Below, piece by piece: positions 17,221 to 24,867 of a DNA stretch of 27,459 nucleotides (positions are counted from its first letter, which is position 1; each line of letters starts with the position of its first letter). Source of the stretch: a virus. Location of the stretch: positions 1 to 27,459 of the IMG/VR virus record IMGVR_UViG_3300042525_000059; one strand, written 5' to 3'. The notes under the pieces are model-generated. The model did not search any database. It was not told the origin of the DNA and saw only the letters and a list, made by a program, of their open reading frames with translations. The position numbers were made by a program, and so were the translations under genes.

Positions 17221-17501
17221 ACTGGTTCTTTAGGCCACGGAAGATCAGCCTCGTTTTCAAAAGCAACATCATCAGGTGTGTTTTCTGGCATGTCCCTTAG
17301 AGCTTGACGATATGCCTGCCACTTTAATCGGGTAGCTTCTGGCACATCTGGAAGCTGCGTCCAATCTGTGGCAGCTAGTCGCGCATTACGAAACTGCCTT
17401 ACCATTTCTCTTTGGCTTGGATAAGGTGTGTCTTGCCACTCGGTAGTTACCGGCTGACCCTCAGCGTGTAAATGCACTAATACTCTTTTAATTACTGGCA
17501 T
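17217..17501 (-). CDS. Tail fibre assembly chaperone-like protein
   Basis: A 94-residue protein, ATG with AAGGAATAATC upstream, placed ten bases after the 573-aa fibre gene. The C-terminal half carries RNARLAATDWTQLPDVP, then KWQAYRQALRDMP. The pattern R-x-x-R-L-x-x-x-D-W-T-Q followed by W-x-x-Y-R-Q-x-L-R-D is the signature of the Phage_tail_APC family (tail assembly chaperone, PF16778). Members typically sit directly downstream of a fibre gene and help fold or attach it. The acidic C-terminal end (DDVAFENEADLPWPKEP) is also typical. Its partner is most likely the neighbouring 573-aa fibre. Whether it stays in the particle is not known from sequence. Confidence 0.8.
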   Translation of the reverse strand: MPVIKRVLVHLHAEGQPVTTEWQDTPYPSQREMVRQFRNARLAATDWTQLPDVPEATRLKWQAYRQALRDMPENTPDDVAFENEADLPWPKEPV

Positions 17502-17510
17502 GATTATTCC

Positions 17511-19232
17511 TTATTTAACTCCGTAGAGCACCCAATAACCTGTTGCGTTAAATTGTATGGATGTAATCGAAGCAGTACTGAAAAGCGTACTATAACCCCC
17601 CGATAATATTACAGTAGTAGTTTGGCCTCCTCCCATCCCAGATACTGAAGCCCCACCTAAAGCGCTGCCACTACGAGTGTATATATTAAGAAAGGCGCTG
17701 CCTCCGCTCCCAAAAGAGATACCGTTTATTGAGTTTACACCCGTAGAATAGTTACTAGTGTTAGAAAGTATATACGAAGAATATCTTGCGCTAGTGTCGC
17801 TATTGAAAGTTATATTTTGTAGTGAACAGTTTGCAGAGTTGTTAGCTGCTGTACAAATTAGAGTGTAGTATTTATAAGTATTAAAATCCAAACTGACTGA
17901 ATATGAAGTCGATGATGAGGCATAAGCTGATGTAATCTCGGTCATGCCGCCAGAAGATGTATTTGTAATGGTTACACCGCCTGTTGAAGCACTAACCGAT
18001 ATGCCACTACCTGCTGTCAGTGATGTGACACCTGCATTTGTAAGCGTAACCGTACCGCTTGATGTAACTGTACCGCCCCCAGAAAGACCTGAGCCAGCAG
18101 AAACAGTGACTGATGTGACAGTGCCCGCACTTATAGCCGATCTAAAAGTAGCTGCATCGAGAGCAGATACGGTGTTATCTGCGTTAATTCTCGGAAAAGT
18201 AATCGCAGACGGGTTGGTAAGCGTGAAGAAATTTGAGCCAACGGTGCTTGCACCAATACCTGTTCGTGCAGCAGCTTGTGTTGTACCACCCGTACCACCA
18301 TTAGTTACGGCCAAAGTACCTGCAACAGTCACTGCACCTGATGTAGCGGTTGACGGGGTTAGTCCAGTTGACCCAAATGTGATCGTAGAAACCCCTGAAG
18401 CCAGACTCTCCCACGTTGGCGGGCTTGACCCATTACTTTGTAACACCTGACCTGCTGTACCAGCGGCTGTATAGGCAACGGCAGTGCCTGTACCATAACT
18501 CACCCCACCCGCCGTTGGGGTAGCGGAAGAATTTGTGCCGCCTTGTGCAATTGCTAGTAACCCACTTGCGTTTAAAGCAGCTAAACCATTAGCCGCGTTC
18601 GTGGCATTTCCTATCGCTGTAACAACGCCTGTACCTGTGGTCGTTGTAGTAGGTGCAGCACCTGCGCCACCCCCTAGCACTATCTGATTTGCTGCTAACG
18701 CCCCAGAAGAAGCAATCGCAGTGGTAGAAGAAAAATACGGTATCCCGCCAGAAGTACCAGATGTGATGCCAGTTCCACCATAAGGGACGGTTACAGTTGG
18801 GCCAACAGTACCAACAACTACATAATCAGTGCCGTTAAAGGCAACGACACCCGTTTGTCCGGGTAAAAATGTCACACCCGTCTGCCCAGAAGCTTTGATT
18901 GTTAGGCTATAGGTCGCGTCTGCATTAATGATTCTGTATGAGCGGTTGCTGCCTGGGGCTGTGATGGTGGAGTTGACTGCTAACGAAGATACTTTGATCG
19001 TTGCATACTGTGCAGACCCTGCGGCAATGTTGGTTGCTGATGAATCCCCTTGTGTATTTGCAATGGTTAAAGCGCCAGCCGGGAAGTTAGCGCTAGTCAA
19101 AGAAGTCATCCCTGCAATCGCAATATCCATGTATTGCGACAACCCATTGTTGGTCGTATCGCCCCAAGTACCAGATTCCGTACCCGTTACCGGGAGGGGA
19201 AGATCTAAAAGGGTTGTGCGGTTAACAGTCAT
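17511..19232 (-). CDS. Tail fibre, Gly/Ser/Thr-rich
   Basis: A 573-residue protein, ATG with GAGGTGAATC upstream. The N-terminus NRTTLLDLPLPVTGTESGTW followed by GDTTNNGLSQYMDIAIAGM is a common attachment end of phage tail fibres. The middle (about 150-400) is low-complexity G, T, S and A with recurrent fibre motifs: VPYGGTGITSGTSGG, IAQGGTNSSATPTAGG, VLQSNGSSPPTWES, VTNGGTGGTTQAAARTG. These form extended triple beta or polyglycine-like shafts. From about 430 on, a less repetitive domain (STSYSVSLDFNTYKYYTLIC to a C-terminal TGYWVLYGVK) is the probable receptor-binding tip. A chaperone-like gene follows immediately. It belongs to the adhesin block and probably binds a surface polysaccharide or protein; the target cannot be read from sequence. 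Confidence 0.85.
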   Translation of the reverse strand: MTVNRTTLLDLPLPVTGTESGTWGDTTNNGLSQYMDIAIAGMTSLTSANFPAGALTIANTQGDSSATNIAAGSAQYATIKVSSLAVNSTITAPGSNRSYRIINADATYSLTIKASGQTGVTFLPGQTGVVAFNGTDYVVVGTVGPTVTVPYGGTGITSGTSGGIPYFSSTTAIASSGALAANQIVLGGGAGAAPTTTTTGTGVVTAIGNATNAANGLAALNASGLLAIAQGGTNSSATPTAGGVSYGTGTAVAYTAAGTAGQVLQSNGSSPPTWESLASGVSTITFGSTGLTPSTATSGAVTVAGTLAVTNGGTGGTTQAAARTGIGASTVGSNFFTLTNPSAITFPRINADNTVSALDAATFRSAISAGTVTSVTVSAGSGLSGGGTVTSSGTVTLTNAGVTSLTAGSGISVSASTGGVTITNTSSGGMTEITSAYASSSTSYSVSLDFNTYKYYTLICTAANNSANCSLQNITFNSDTSARYSSYILSNTSNYSTGVNSINGISFGSGGSAFLNIYTRSGSALGGASVSGMGGGQTTTVILSGGYSTLFSTASITSIQFNATGYWVLYGVK

Positions 19233-19240
19233 GATTCACC

Positions 19241-20566
19241 TCAAGTCGAAATTGGTACCCAGCTAGCTGCTTGGTCATCGTTAACTGTTTGCCAACTAGT
19301 TGTTTGGTCATCGTTAACTGTTTGCCAACTAGCTATTTGTGAGTTGTTAATAAGCTCCCATAAAAATCTAGCTGTAACAGCATCAGTTATGGTTGCGGTT
19401 TCAGAGATACTACTATTAAAAAGCCCGCCAACCTGCATTAAATCTATAGCTTGCGCCGACTCAAATACAGTATCAACGAAATCAGCCTGTGCTGCAATAA
19501 CATCCACTGCTGTCGCAGTTTCAGCAATAATGGTACTTAATACACGAAGCGAATCAACATCATCAACCCCTGTTGCGGTTTCAGAAATTAATTTGTCATA
19601 TAAAAGCCCAGCTACTGCGCTGTCTGCGCCTACGGAGGTTTCATCTACAACACTACTAACGCTTACCGCCGCAAAAGTAGCATCGGAACCTGTTGCACTT
19701 TCCGACACATTACCAGATGTATCGATGATGGTTGTTATAGCGTCAGCACCGAGCGCAACCTCTGAAACCGAAGCCACCAAGGTATACGTCGCGCTAATAC
19801 TGTCAGTTGCTGTTGCTGCCTCGGCAATCAAAGTGTTAATGATATGATCGGAGGAAACCACATCTGAACCTGTTGCCGATTCTGAGATCGTGCTTTGGTA
19901 GGCTAAGGATGCGTCAATAGAATCTGTTCCCGTAGCTGCCTCATCGACACTTGCCACAAGCGTATAAGTCGCCGTGATCTGATCTGCGCCTGTTGCCGCC
20001 TCAATAACCTGTGCAAGGAATGTCCCTGCTGATTCAACTGCATCTGCGCCGCTAGCCGATTCTGAGATCGTGCTTTGGTAGGCTAAGGATGCGTCAATAG
20101 AATCTGTTCCCGTCGCTGTTTCTGCAACATTCGGGTTGACTGTAAGACTTGCGTCAGTTGTATCTGCTCCCGCCGCTGTTTCTGCAATGTCCGTGCTTAA
20201 GGTTATGTTTGCAGAGAGTGCGTCAGTACCTGTGGCCGTTTCTTGAGTTTCGGCGTTTAATGTGGCATTTGACGTTATTTGATCCGCACCCGATGCCGTT
20301 TCCGCAGCAACAAGATTAAAAATATATTCAGACGTTACAGTCTCAGACGCCGTTGCTGTTTCTTCTGTGGTGGCGTTAAGTGTGGCAAGTGAGCTTATTA
20401 CATCTGTACCCGTAGCCGTTTCAGCTACTACTGCTAGCGCAGTGAGGGTTGTATCTAGTAAATCGGTGCCGGTCGCTGTTTCATTGACCTGTCCGTCAAA
20501 ACTAGGTGTTACTGCGCCTGCGGTACTCGCATACGGGGTTTGTGCATAGGCGCTAAAACCGAACAC
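19241..20566 (-). CDS. Virion protein made of nineteen 20-residue repeats
   Basis: A 441-residue protein with a GTG start at 20566 and AAGG upstream. Residues 1-27 (MFGFSAYAQTPYAS then Gly/Ala) resemble the start of environmental phage tail proteins. Residues 28-407 are exactly nineteen 20-residue repeats without insertions, consensus x-E-T-A-T-G-x-D followed by twelve variable positions that end in hydrophobic residues. The last 34 residues carry an 11-residue Trp repeat (SWQTVNDDQTT, SWQTVNDDQAA, SWVPIST). Similar ETATATD-type repeats occur in other aquatic phage proteins, but I know of no assigned function. A regular beta-solenoid or fibre shaft is plausible given the exact period. No cysteine or enzyme motif is seen. 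It lies between a 94-aa gene and the 573-aa fibre, so it is probably a tail appendage. Confidence 0.8.
   Translation of the reverse strand: MFGFSAYAQTPYASTAGAVTPSFDGQVNETATGTDLLDTTLTALAVVAETATGTDVISSLATLNATTEETATASETVTSEYIFNLVAAETASGADQITSNATLNAETQETATGTDALSANITLSTDIAETAAGADTTDASLTVNPNVAETATGTDSIDASLAYQSTISESASGADAVESAGTFLAQVIEAATGADQITATYTLVASVDEAATGTDSIDASLAYQSTISESATGSDVVSSDHIINTLIAEAATATDSISATYTLVASVSEVALGADAITTIIDTSGNVSESATGSDATFAAVSVSSVVDETSVGADSAVAGLLYDKLISETATGVDDVDSLRVLSTIIAETATAVDVIAAQADFVDTVFESAQAIDLMQVGGLFNSSISETATITDAVTARFLWELINNSQIASWQTVNDDQTTSWQTVNDDQAASWVPIST
19271..19332. repeat. 33-bp tandem repeat encoding the Trp motif
   Basis: The 29-base core at 19271-19299 recurs at 19304-19332, an offset of 33 bases. 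It encodes two copies of SWQTVNDDQ at the C-terminus of the 441-aa protein, and a third degenerate copy follows (SWVPIST). Confidence 0.95.
19875..19933. repeat. 59-bp direct repeat, copy 1
   Basis: Identical over 59 bases to 20055-20113, beginning GCCGATTCTGAGATCG. The offset is exactly 180 bp, three 60-bp units, pointing to a recent duplication or recombination of a three-unit block within the repeat array. Confidence 0.95.
20055..20113. repeat. 59-bp direct repeat, copy 2
   Basis: Second identical copy of the block at 19875-19933, encoding the same peptide with DSIDASLAYQSTISES. The flanking units (ATYTLVASV copies) are also similar at 180-bp spacing but no longer identical. Confidence 0.95.
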
Positions 20567-20575
20567 ATTGTTGCC

Positions 20576-20860
20576 TTATAGCTGTGCAGTCGTGAGGTTG
20601 GAAAATTGATCTGACGTAAACGATTGTATCGGCTGTTCTGCTTGTGTGTCAGTAGCTAACTCTACCCAACCTTCGTTTAAGAAATACGCCCACTGATAGC
20701 CCTCACGGTTTGCCGGTGCGGGGTCTCTGATGATCCACTGCGGTGCTACCCAAATGACTTCCTTGCCTTCAGGAGTCTCTGGCTTATCCGGTGCTGGTTG
20801 CCAGCCTTCCGTACCGTCTGTGGTTTCGTAAGGTATTGATCCGTTCTTTGTCCAAAGCAT
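20576..20860 (-). CDS. Small Trp-rich protein in the adhesin block, function unknown
   Basis: A 94-residue protein, ATG with AAGGACTGACT upstream, between the 702-aa LamG-like gene and the 441-aa repeat gene. It has seven tryptophans (MLWTKNGSIPYETTDGTEGW, VIWVAPQWIIRDP, YQWAYFLNEGW) and an acidic, polar C-terminal third. No known domain is recognisable by eye. Similar small proteins starting MLW-x-x-xGSIPYE sit next to fibre genes in other environmental phages. A partner or chaperone role for the preceding adhesin is possible from position only. No membrane segment, signal peptide or cysteine is present. Confidence 0.65.
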   Translation of the reverse strand: MLWTKNGSIPYETTDGTEGWQPAPDKPETPEGKEVIWVAPQWIIRDPAPANREGYQWAYFLNEGWVELATDTQAEQPIQSFTSDQFSNLTTAQL

Positions 20861-20869
20861 AGTCAGTCC

Positions 20870-22978
20870 TTATTGAACGGGGAAGGCTGCGGTTGGTGGT
20901 GTGAAATTGGCTGAATACCTAGCGTATAGAGTAACCCTAGTATCTTGCACATAAGCATTTGCGTTACTTCCGCCCGTCCTGTCAGCAGCAACATACATTG
21001 CATTGGTCTGGTTAAAGTCGGTGCTTACCGTTCCAGTCCCATCATTCGTCCCACTTATGTAAATTTTTGTTAGATTTGTGCCAGTACCTGACCGGACAAC
21101 AGCAATGTGTGTCCACGTTGTCGCTGAAACCGTACCTGTTGATGTAATGGTGCTTGATCCATAAGTAAAAACAACTTGATTGCTGCTATTAAGCGATAAC
21201 AACCAACCTGTCGTTCCGGTTCCCTTACCGATCAATCCATATGTTCCAGAAGCATTACGATACACCCAACACTCAACAGTAAAATTACCTGTACCAATTC
21301 TTTGTGATGGGTTATCAGGAATAAGTAAATAATCCCCAGTACCATCAAAGTACATCGAAGTTGGTGACCACTTGCTCTGTGTCGTACTTACCTGAGCATT
21401 ACCAACCGTCTCCAGCACATTCTTCGCAGTGGCATCGTATATACCGGAGTTGGTGCAGTTGAGTAGTAACTTAACATCAGAAGCAGTTGCGCCTTGCGAT
21501 GTTGTTGTTAGTGGAGAAGTGGGAACCGTAAAGATCGTAGTTCCGGTGGTTGTGCTGCTTGTCTGATAATCGGTTGGAATACTTCCGTTAATGATTCTAA
21601 GATTGCTTATATAAGTTGTTCCAGCAGATGAGCTGTTTCCATTAATATATATGTTGCCTGAGCTATTTCCAATAGTCCCGCTGCTTGTGCCGGTTGCTTT
21701 TAGTACACCGTTTTTGAACAGCCTGAAAGTAGAACCACTTCTTGTCGCTACATAATGCGCCCACGCATTTGTTGTTGTCGAGGTATCAAAAAAAGCTGTG
21801 TACAACCACGCTGTCGTCGTTCCAAAGTTAGCTTGTACGTTAGAACTATTGGCTGATGCGTAACTAAAATTCAGCGGGTAGTCCCCAGAACTGTCAAAAC
21901 TTAGAATCCCGCCATAGGTTGCCGGAGCAATTGGATTTAGCCAGAATTCAATACAAAAATCATTTGTCCCAAGATTGAAGTCAGCCCCAGCAGGTACTGT
22001 CAAGTAACTACCGCTAAAATACCCACTCCCACCAACCGTTGAAGCCGACCATGCGCTTGTGGGGTTGAATGGGGAGAAGGCAACGACTTGTGGTAAGCCT
22101 GCTCCAGGGGTAATTGTCAATGGACTTGCGCTTGTATCAATAAATCTATTTGATTGACAGGTAAGCAAGCCAACCGTACCCGTCAATGCAACTGGCGAGC
22201 CACTGACGGTCCAACCAGTTGATGATGTTGTTAGCGGAGAAGTAGGAGGCGTAAAAGTTGAAGTAGCAACAGCTTGCCCAGTAATGATACGGAAATTGCT
22301 TATATATCCAAACATTGTGAAGCCGCTGTTGCCATCCCCTGGTCCACCAATAGTCATTGACTGAGTTGTATCCACCACTGTTCCTGTGACAGCCCCCGAT
22401 GTCAGCAAACTCCCATCTCTAAAAATGTAAAGAGTGTTGCCGCTTCTTACAAATGCCCAGTGATACCAAGTGTTTAGACTATTTGTTGTTGTTGCTGTTA
22501 TATTTGTGTAAGTGCCAGTAGCAGATCCGCTAACATTGACCTCAAAAATCACTTGAGTGGCGTTTATATACGCTCTTACTTCTCTACCTGACGCATACGG
22601 ACCTTTTTCAAAAACCATAGCGTGGTTAGAAGGCCAAGCAGTATGATAAGAAAACACCTCAATCGTAAAGTTGTTTGCGCCAACGTAGTACTTTGCATTA
22701 TCAGGCACCGAAAGTGAAGCATTTGCGGCACTAAAATAATTCCCCCACCCCGTCTGACTGAACGGTGAGAACGTACCCTGTGTCGGTGCATTTGGCCCTG
22801 TCGCAGGATTGCGGGTAATGGTGAAGTTATTGGTAGAGCTGTCTTGAAACGTATTGTTCTGCTGACCATTTGTTGCTGTGGTTGATAACAGCAGCGTAGT
22901 GAGGTTAAAGTAGGGATCGGTTGAGACTGCGCTACCTGAGAAGATAGCCGCAATCATTGCTGTTAGGTTGCCAGCCAT
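20870..22978 (-). CDS. Adhesin with three LamG/concanavalin A-like domains
   Basis: A 702-residue protein, ATG two bases after the previous stop (TGATATG). After a 20-residue start there are three similar units. Each has a short D-containing lead (NNTFQDSSTNNFTIT, NRFIDTSASPLTI, SGIYDATAKNVLE) and then a beta-sandwich of the LamG/Laminin_G_3 type. The sandwiches lie near 80-245 (NYFSAANASLSVPDNAKYYV, NNFTIEVFSY), 315-470 (GYFSGSYLTVPAGADFN, NDFCIEFWLNP) and 535-690 (MYFDGTGDYLLIPDN, GNFTVECWVYR). The units are joined by PTSPLTT linkers. The repeated pattern Y-F-x-G/A-x-x-x-L-x-V-P, then F-x-I/V-E-x-W, then WxHxAxxRSG is diagnostic of this fold. Such domains bind glycans, often with calcium. 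The gene sits in the fibre block, so it is most likely a surface-binding appendage. No hydrolase signature is visible. Confidence 0.85.
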   Translation of the reverse strand: MAGNLTAMIAAIFSGSAVSTDPYFNLTTLLLSTTATNGQQNNTFQDSSTNNFTITRNPATGPNAPTQGTFSPFSQTGWGNYFSAANASLSVPDNAKYYVGANNFTIEVFSYHTAWPSNHAMVFEKGPYASGREVRAYINATQVIFEVNVSGSATGTYTNITATTTNSLNTWYHWAFVRSGNTLYIFRDGSLLTSGAVTGTVVDTTQSMTIGGPGDGNSGFTMFGYISNFRIITGQAVATSTFTPPTSPLTTSSTGWTVSGSPVALTGTVGLLTCQSNRFIDTSASPLTITPGAGLPQVVAFSPFNPTSAWSASTVGGSGYFSGSYLTVPAGADFNLGTNDFCIEFWLNPIAPATYGGILSFDSSGDYPLNFSYASANSSNVQANFGTTTAWLYTAFFDTSTTTNAWAHYVATRSGSTFRLFKNGVLKATGTSSGTIGNSSGNIYINGNSSSAGTTYISNLRIINGSIPTDYQTSSTTTGTTIFTVPTSPLTTTSQGATASDVKLLLNCTNSGIYDATAKNVLETVGNAQVSTTQSKWSPTSMYFDGTGDYLLIPDNPSQRIGTGNFTVECWVYRNASGTYGLIGKGTGTTGWLLSLNSSNQVVFTYGSSTITSTGTVSATTWTHIAVVRSGTGTNLTKIYISGTNDGTGTVSTDFNQTNAMYVAADRTGGSNANAYVQDTRVTLYARYSANFTPPTAAFPVQ

Positions 22979-22979
22979 A

Positions 22980-23903
22980 TCAGGTCACCCCTGGCCCAGT
23001 TACCCACCAAGTATCTGTAGCGACTTTGATAAGTGAAGCCATGCCTTTAGTAGCTACCGTACGGTTTCCTGTTGATCCATTGGCTAGTTGGAACGTCACA
23101 CCAGCACCAGAGATCGTTAAGTTGCCGCTGTTGTTGTTGAGCACTAAGATTGTGGTTCCCGTAGGAAAAGCAACAGAAGCGTTGGTTGGAACCGTGAGGG
23201 TCGCTGTACTGCCACCAGTGAAGTAAACATGGTCGCCCGCATCAGTCAGCGCAAGCGTATAGGCAGTCGCACCGCCAGAAACTTGTGGTGAGCCGATATA
23301 GCCCACTGAGCTAATAGGCATTGTGCTGTTCTTAAGCAACTTGCCCGTCGTGCCATCGTAGACCGCGAGAACCGAGTCTGTAGAGCTAGCAGGGCCAACC
23401 ACATCACCAGCACCCGCCAAAGCCATAAGGCTCCAGTAAGTTGCGTTCGTGGGTAGATTGCCCGTCGATGCCAGAATACAAATGTAAGTCGAGTTGTTAT
23501 AGCTGACTACATCATTAGCAACGTACGCTGTTGCGCCGTTATAAGCCCCTTGCCAGATAAATGATGTGCCGTTTGTACCGTTTGTGCCGTTGGTTCCTGC
23601 AAGAGCTAAAAGTGACCAATAGGTTGCGTTGGTAGGCAGATTGCCGGTCGAGTTAAGTATGCAGATATAGGATGAATTGTTGTACGAAACAACATCGTTT
23701 ACTACATATGCAGTGCCAGCACTGTAAGCGCCCTGCCATTTTGCACTTGCAGCATAAGTAAGGCTGTTCCAAGCGGTGGAGCCATTACCAATCTTAAATC
23801 GCCCTGTGTCCGTTTCAGCGCCGATTTCCCCTGCCATCAAAGTAGGGTTAGCAGAAGTCCACTGAGCAGCAGTGCCATTACGGGTTTGAATTTGAACGGC
23901 CAT
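22980..23903 (-). CDS. Tail fibre with two carbohydrate-binding-like repeats and a collagen-like link
   Basis: A 307-residue protein whose ATG overlaps the previous stop (TAATG). Residues 1-50 (IQTRNGTAAQW, NPTLMAGEIGAETDTGRFKI, GNGSTAWNSL) form the common fibre attachment domain (R-x-G-T-x-x-x-W to GE-x-G-x-E-T-D-T-G-x-x-K-I-G). Residues 55-103 and 116-164 are two copies, identical at 41 of 49 positions, of a module reading WQGAY, TAYVxNDVVSYNN, YICIL and TYWSL. This matches small carbohydrate-binding modules of the CBM5/12 type (W-x-x-x-x-Y-x-x-G-x-x-V-x-Y-x-G-x-x-Y). They are joined by GTNGTNGTNGT, a short Gly-x-y stretch. The C-terminal part begins GDVVGPASSTDSVLAVYDG. It is probably a trimeric fibre or spike that contacts surface sugars such as chitin-like or peptidoglycan-type glycans; the ligand is not determinable here. 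Confidence 0.85.
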   Translation of the reverse strand: MAVQIQTRNGTAAQWTSANPTLMAGEIGAETDTGRFKIGNGSTAWNSLTYAASAKWQGAYSAGTAYVVNDVVSYNNSSYICILNSTGNLPTNATYWSLLALAGTNGTNGTNGTSFIWQGAYNGATAYVANDVVSYNNSTYICILASTGNLPTNATYWSLMALAGAGDVVGPASSTDSVLAVYDGTTGKLLKNSTMPISSVGYIGSPQVSGGATAYTLALTDAGDHVYFTGGSTATLTVPTNASVAFPTGTTILVLNNNSGNLTISGAGVTFQLANGSTGNRTVATKGMASLIKVATDTWWVTGPGVT

Positions 23904-24295
23904 TAGGGTGCTCCTCCGTTGATAGCCTGTGCGCCGCCATAATTAGTTGAGGGTATGCCGCCATCTAGATTAGGCGAATTAGCCAGCGTTGCTTCCGCAG
24001 GAAGTGTTACAAATACGTTTTGGGTTCCAGAGCTAAAATTTATTCTGCTTGTGTTTCCGGCAGAATTTGACAGGACTGTATCCCTTGACAGCGTTGTACC
24101 AGAAGATGTGTAAGTTCCAATTCCAACTTCCCAGTTAGAACCAGATTGATCAGCTATCGTGTAATAAGTGCTATTACCGTTACCAATGACTGCAAAGTCT
24201 TGGAATCCAGTTACCGCCGCGCCCAGGGTTATAGTTGTAGCCGACCCAGGCGCAGATACAGTAACTTGTACACGATCTGCGACGACAAAAGCCAT
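23903..24295 (-). CDS. Conserved virion protein, function unknown (MAFVVADRV family)
   Basis: A 130-residue protein with TAATG junctions at both ends. It begins MAFVVADRVQVTVSAPGS and contains ITLGAAVTGFQDF, IGNGNSTYYTIADQSGSNWE, VGIGTYTSSGTTLSRDTVL and NFSSGTQNVFVTLPA. This series is strongly conserved in many phages and prophages of proteobacteria, always near tail or fibre genes. The length is usual for the family. It is beta-rich with no membrane segment. The role is unknown; an attachment or spacer protein of the adhesin apparatus is the natural guess because the fibre gene follows directly. The C-terminal Gly/Asn-rich tail (GGIPSTNYGGAQAINGG) is low-complexity. Confidence 0.75.
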   Translation of the reverse strand: MAFVVADRVQVTVSAPGSATTITLGAAVTGFQDFAVIGNGNSTYYTIADQSGSNWEVGIGTYTSSGTTLSRDTVLSNSAGNTSRINFSSGTQNVFVTLPAEATLANSPNLDGGIPSTNYGGAQAINGGAP

Positions 24296-24867
24296 TATGC
24301 AGACAAGCTGAACTGATACGTTACTTGAAGAACGTCACCACTAACAACCGAACGATCCCCACCTGTGAAGTCAGAAGCAGAAAACAACGTTCCTGTTGTG
24401 CCACCTTTGGTGTTATCGCTTGTCAAGAACGCACCACCAACAGTTGTCGTACCGTTGATGTTAAACGATGCTTTGCTTGCCGTATTTGTTACAACCGAAG
24501 GGTTAGCCGTTGTCGCCGCCGCAAACGTAGCGGCTGGGCGTGTTGCATTACTGTAAGTCGTATCCTCCGTCCATCCGGCATGAGAAGACATGGTATCGCC
24601 TGCGGCGGGTGTATTAGACGCTCCAGCCCCGTAAAGACCAATATACCAAGAAGTGATACGCGATGTTGCCCCGTCAAGCGACGTGCCAGCCATGTACTGA
24701 AGGCCCACGTTGACCACGAGGTTTTTAGATTCAGCCGTCCACTTAAGGTTGCCGTCTTTGTCGTAGCACTCTAAGAAATACTTGCCCATCGCACGGGCTG
24801 CTTCTTCAGAACCTGGGCGAGCAATTAATCCGCTTGCTACAGCATCATTTGTCTTTGCATGTTCCAT
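24295..24867 (-). CDS. Conserved virion protein, function unknown
   Basis: A 190-residue protein, TAATG junctions on both sides. Features in order: KYFLECYDKDGNLKWTAESK (28-47), NLVVNVGLQYM, SWYIGLYGAG, AAGDTMSSHAGWTEDTTYS, RPAATFAAATTANPSVVTNT, then GTTTVGGAFLTSDN, GTLFSASDF and a final VSGDVLQVTYQFSLSA. The sequence of DTMSSHAGW-E, RP-F-A, GAFL, GTLFSAxxF and GD-L-VTY is shared by a large group of phage structural proteins with no assigned function. It is beta-rich and probably assembled at the tail or portal vertex. It is one of three consecutive conserved small virion genes between the connector genes and the first fibre. Confidence 0.75.
   Translation of the reverse strand: MEHAKTNDAVASGLIARPGSEEAARAMGKYFLECYDKDGNLKWTAESKNLVVNVGLQYMAGTSLDGATSRITSWYIGLYGAGASNTPAAGDTMSSHAGWTEDTTYSNATRPAATFAAATTANPSVVTNTASKASFNINGTTTVGGAFLTSDNTKGGTTGTLFSASDFTGGDRSVVSGDVLQVTYQFSLSA

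Larger units (their letters stand above)
19346..20485. repeat. 19 tandem 60-bp units in the 441-aa gene
   Basis: The DNA encoding residues 28-407 is 1140 bp long, exactly nineteen 60-bp units in frame. Units are diverged at most positions except the codons for E-T/S-A-T-G and D. The unit length is kept without a single indel. Confidence 0.95.

Noticed and set aside
17944-18450. 168-codon plus-strand frame opposite the 573-aa fibre
   Set aside because: Val/Pro-rich antisense of the Thr/Gly-rich fibre coding sequence. No start signal and no recognisable protein.
19346-20485. Possible CRISPR array (regular 60-bp spacing)
   Set aside because: The regular units are protein-coding repeats in a single open frame. 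There are no identical 25-40 bp repeats alternating with unique spacers, and no cas genes are present.
17511-23903. Diversity-generating retroelement acting on a fibre gene
   Set aside because: No reverse transcriptase, no adenine-mutated template and variable repeat pair, and no C-type-lectin-like C-terminal domain in the window. Variable repeats here are explained by tandem duplication.
24325-24774. 149-codon plus-strand frame
   Set aside because: Cys/Arg-rich antisense of a clear conserved virion gene.
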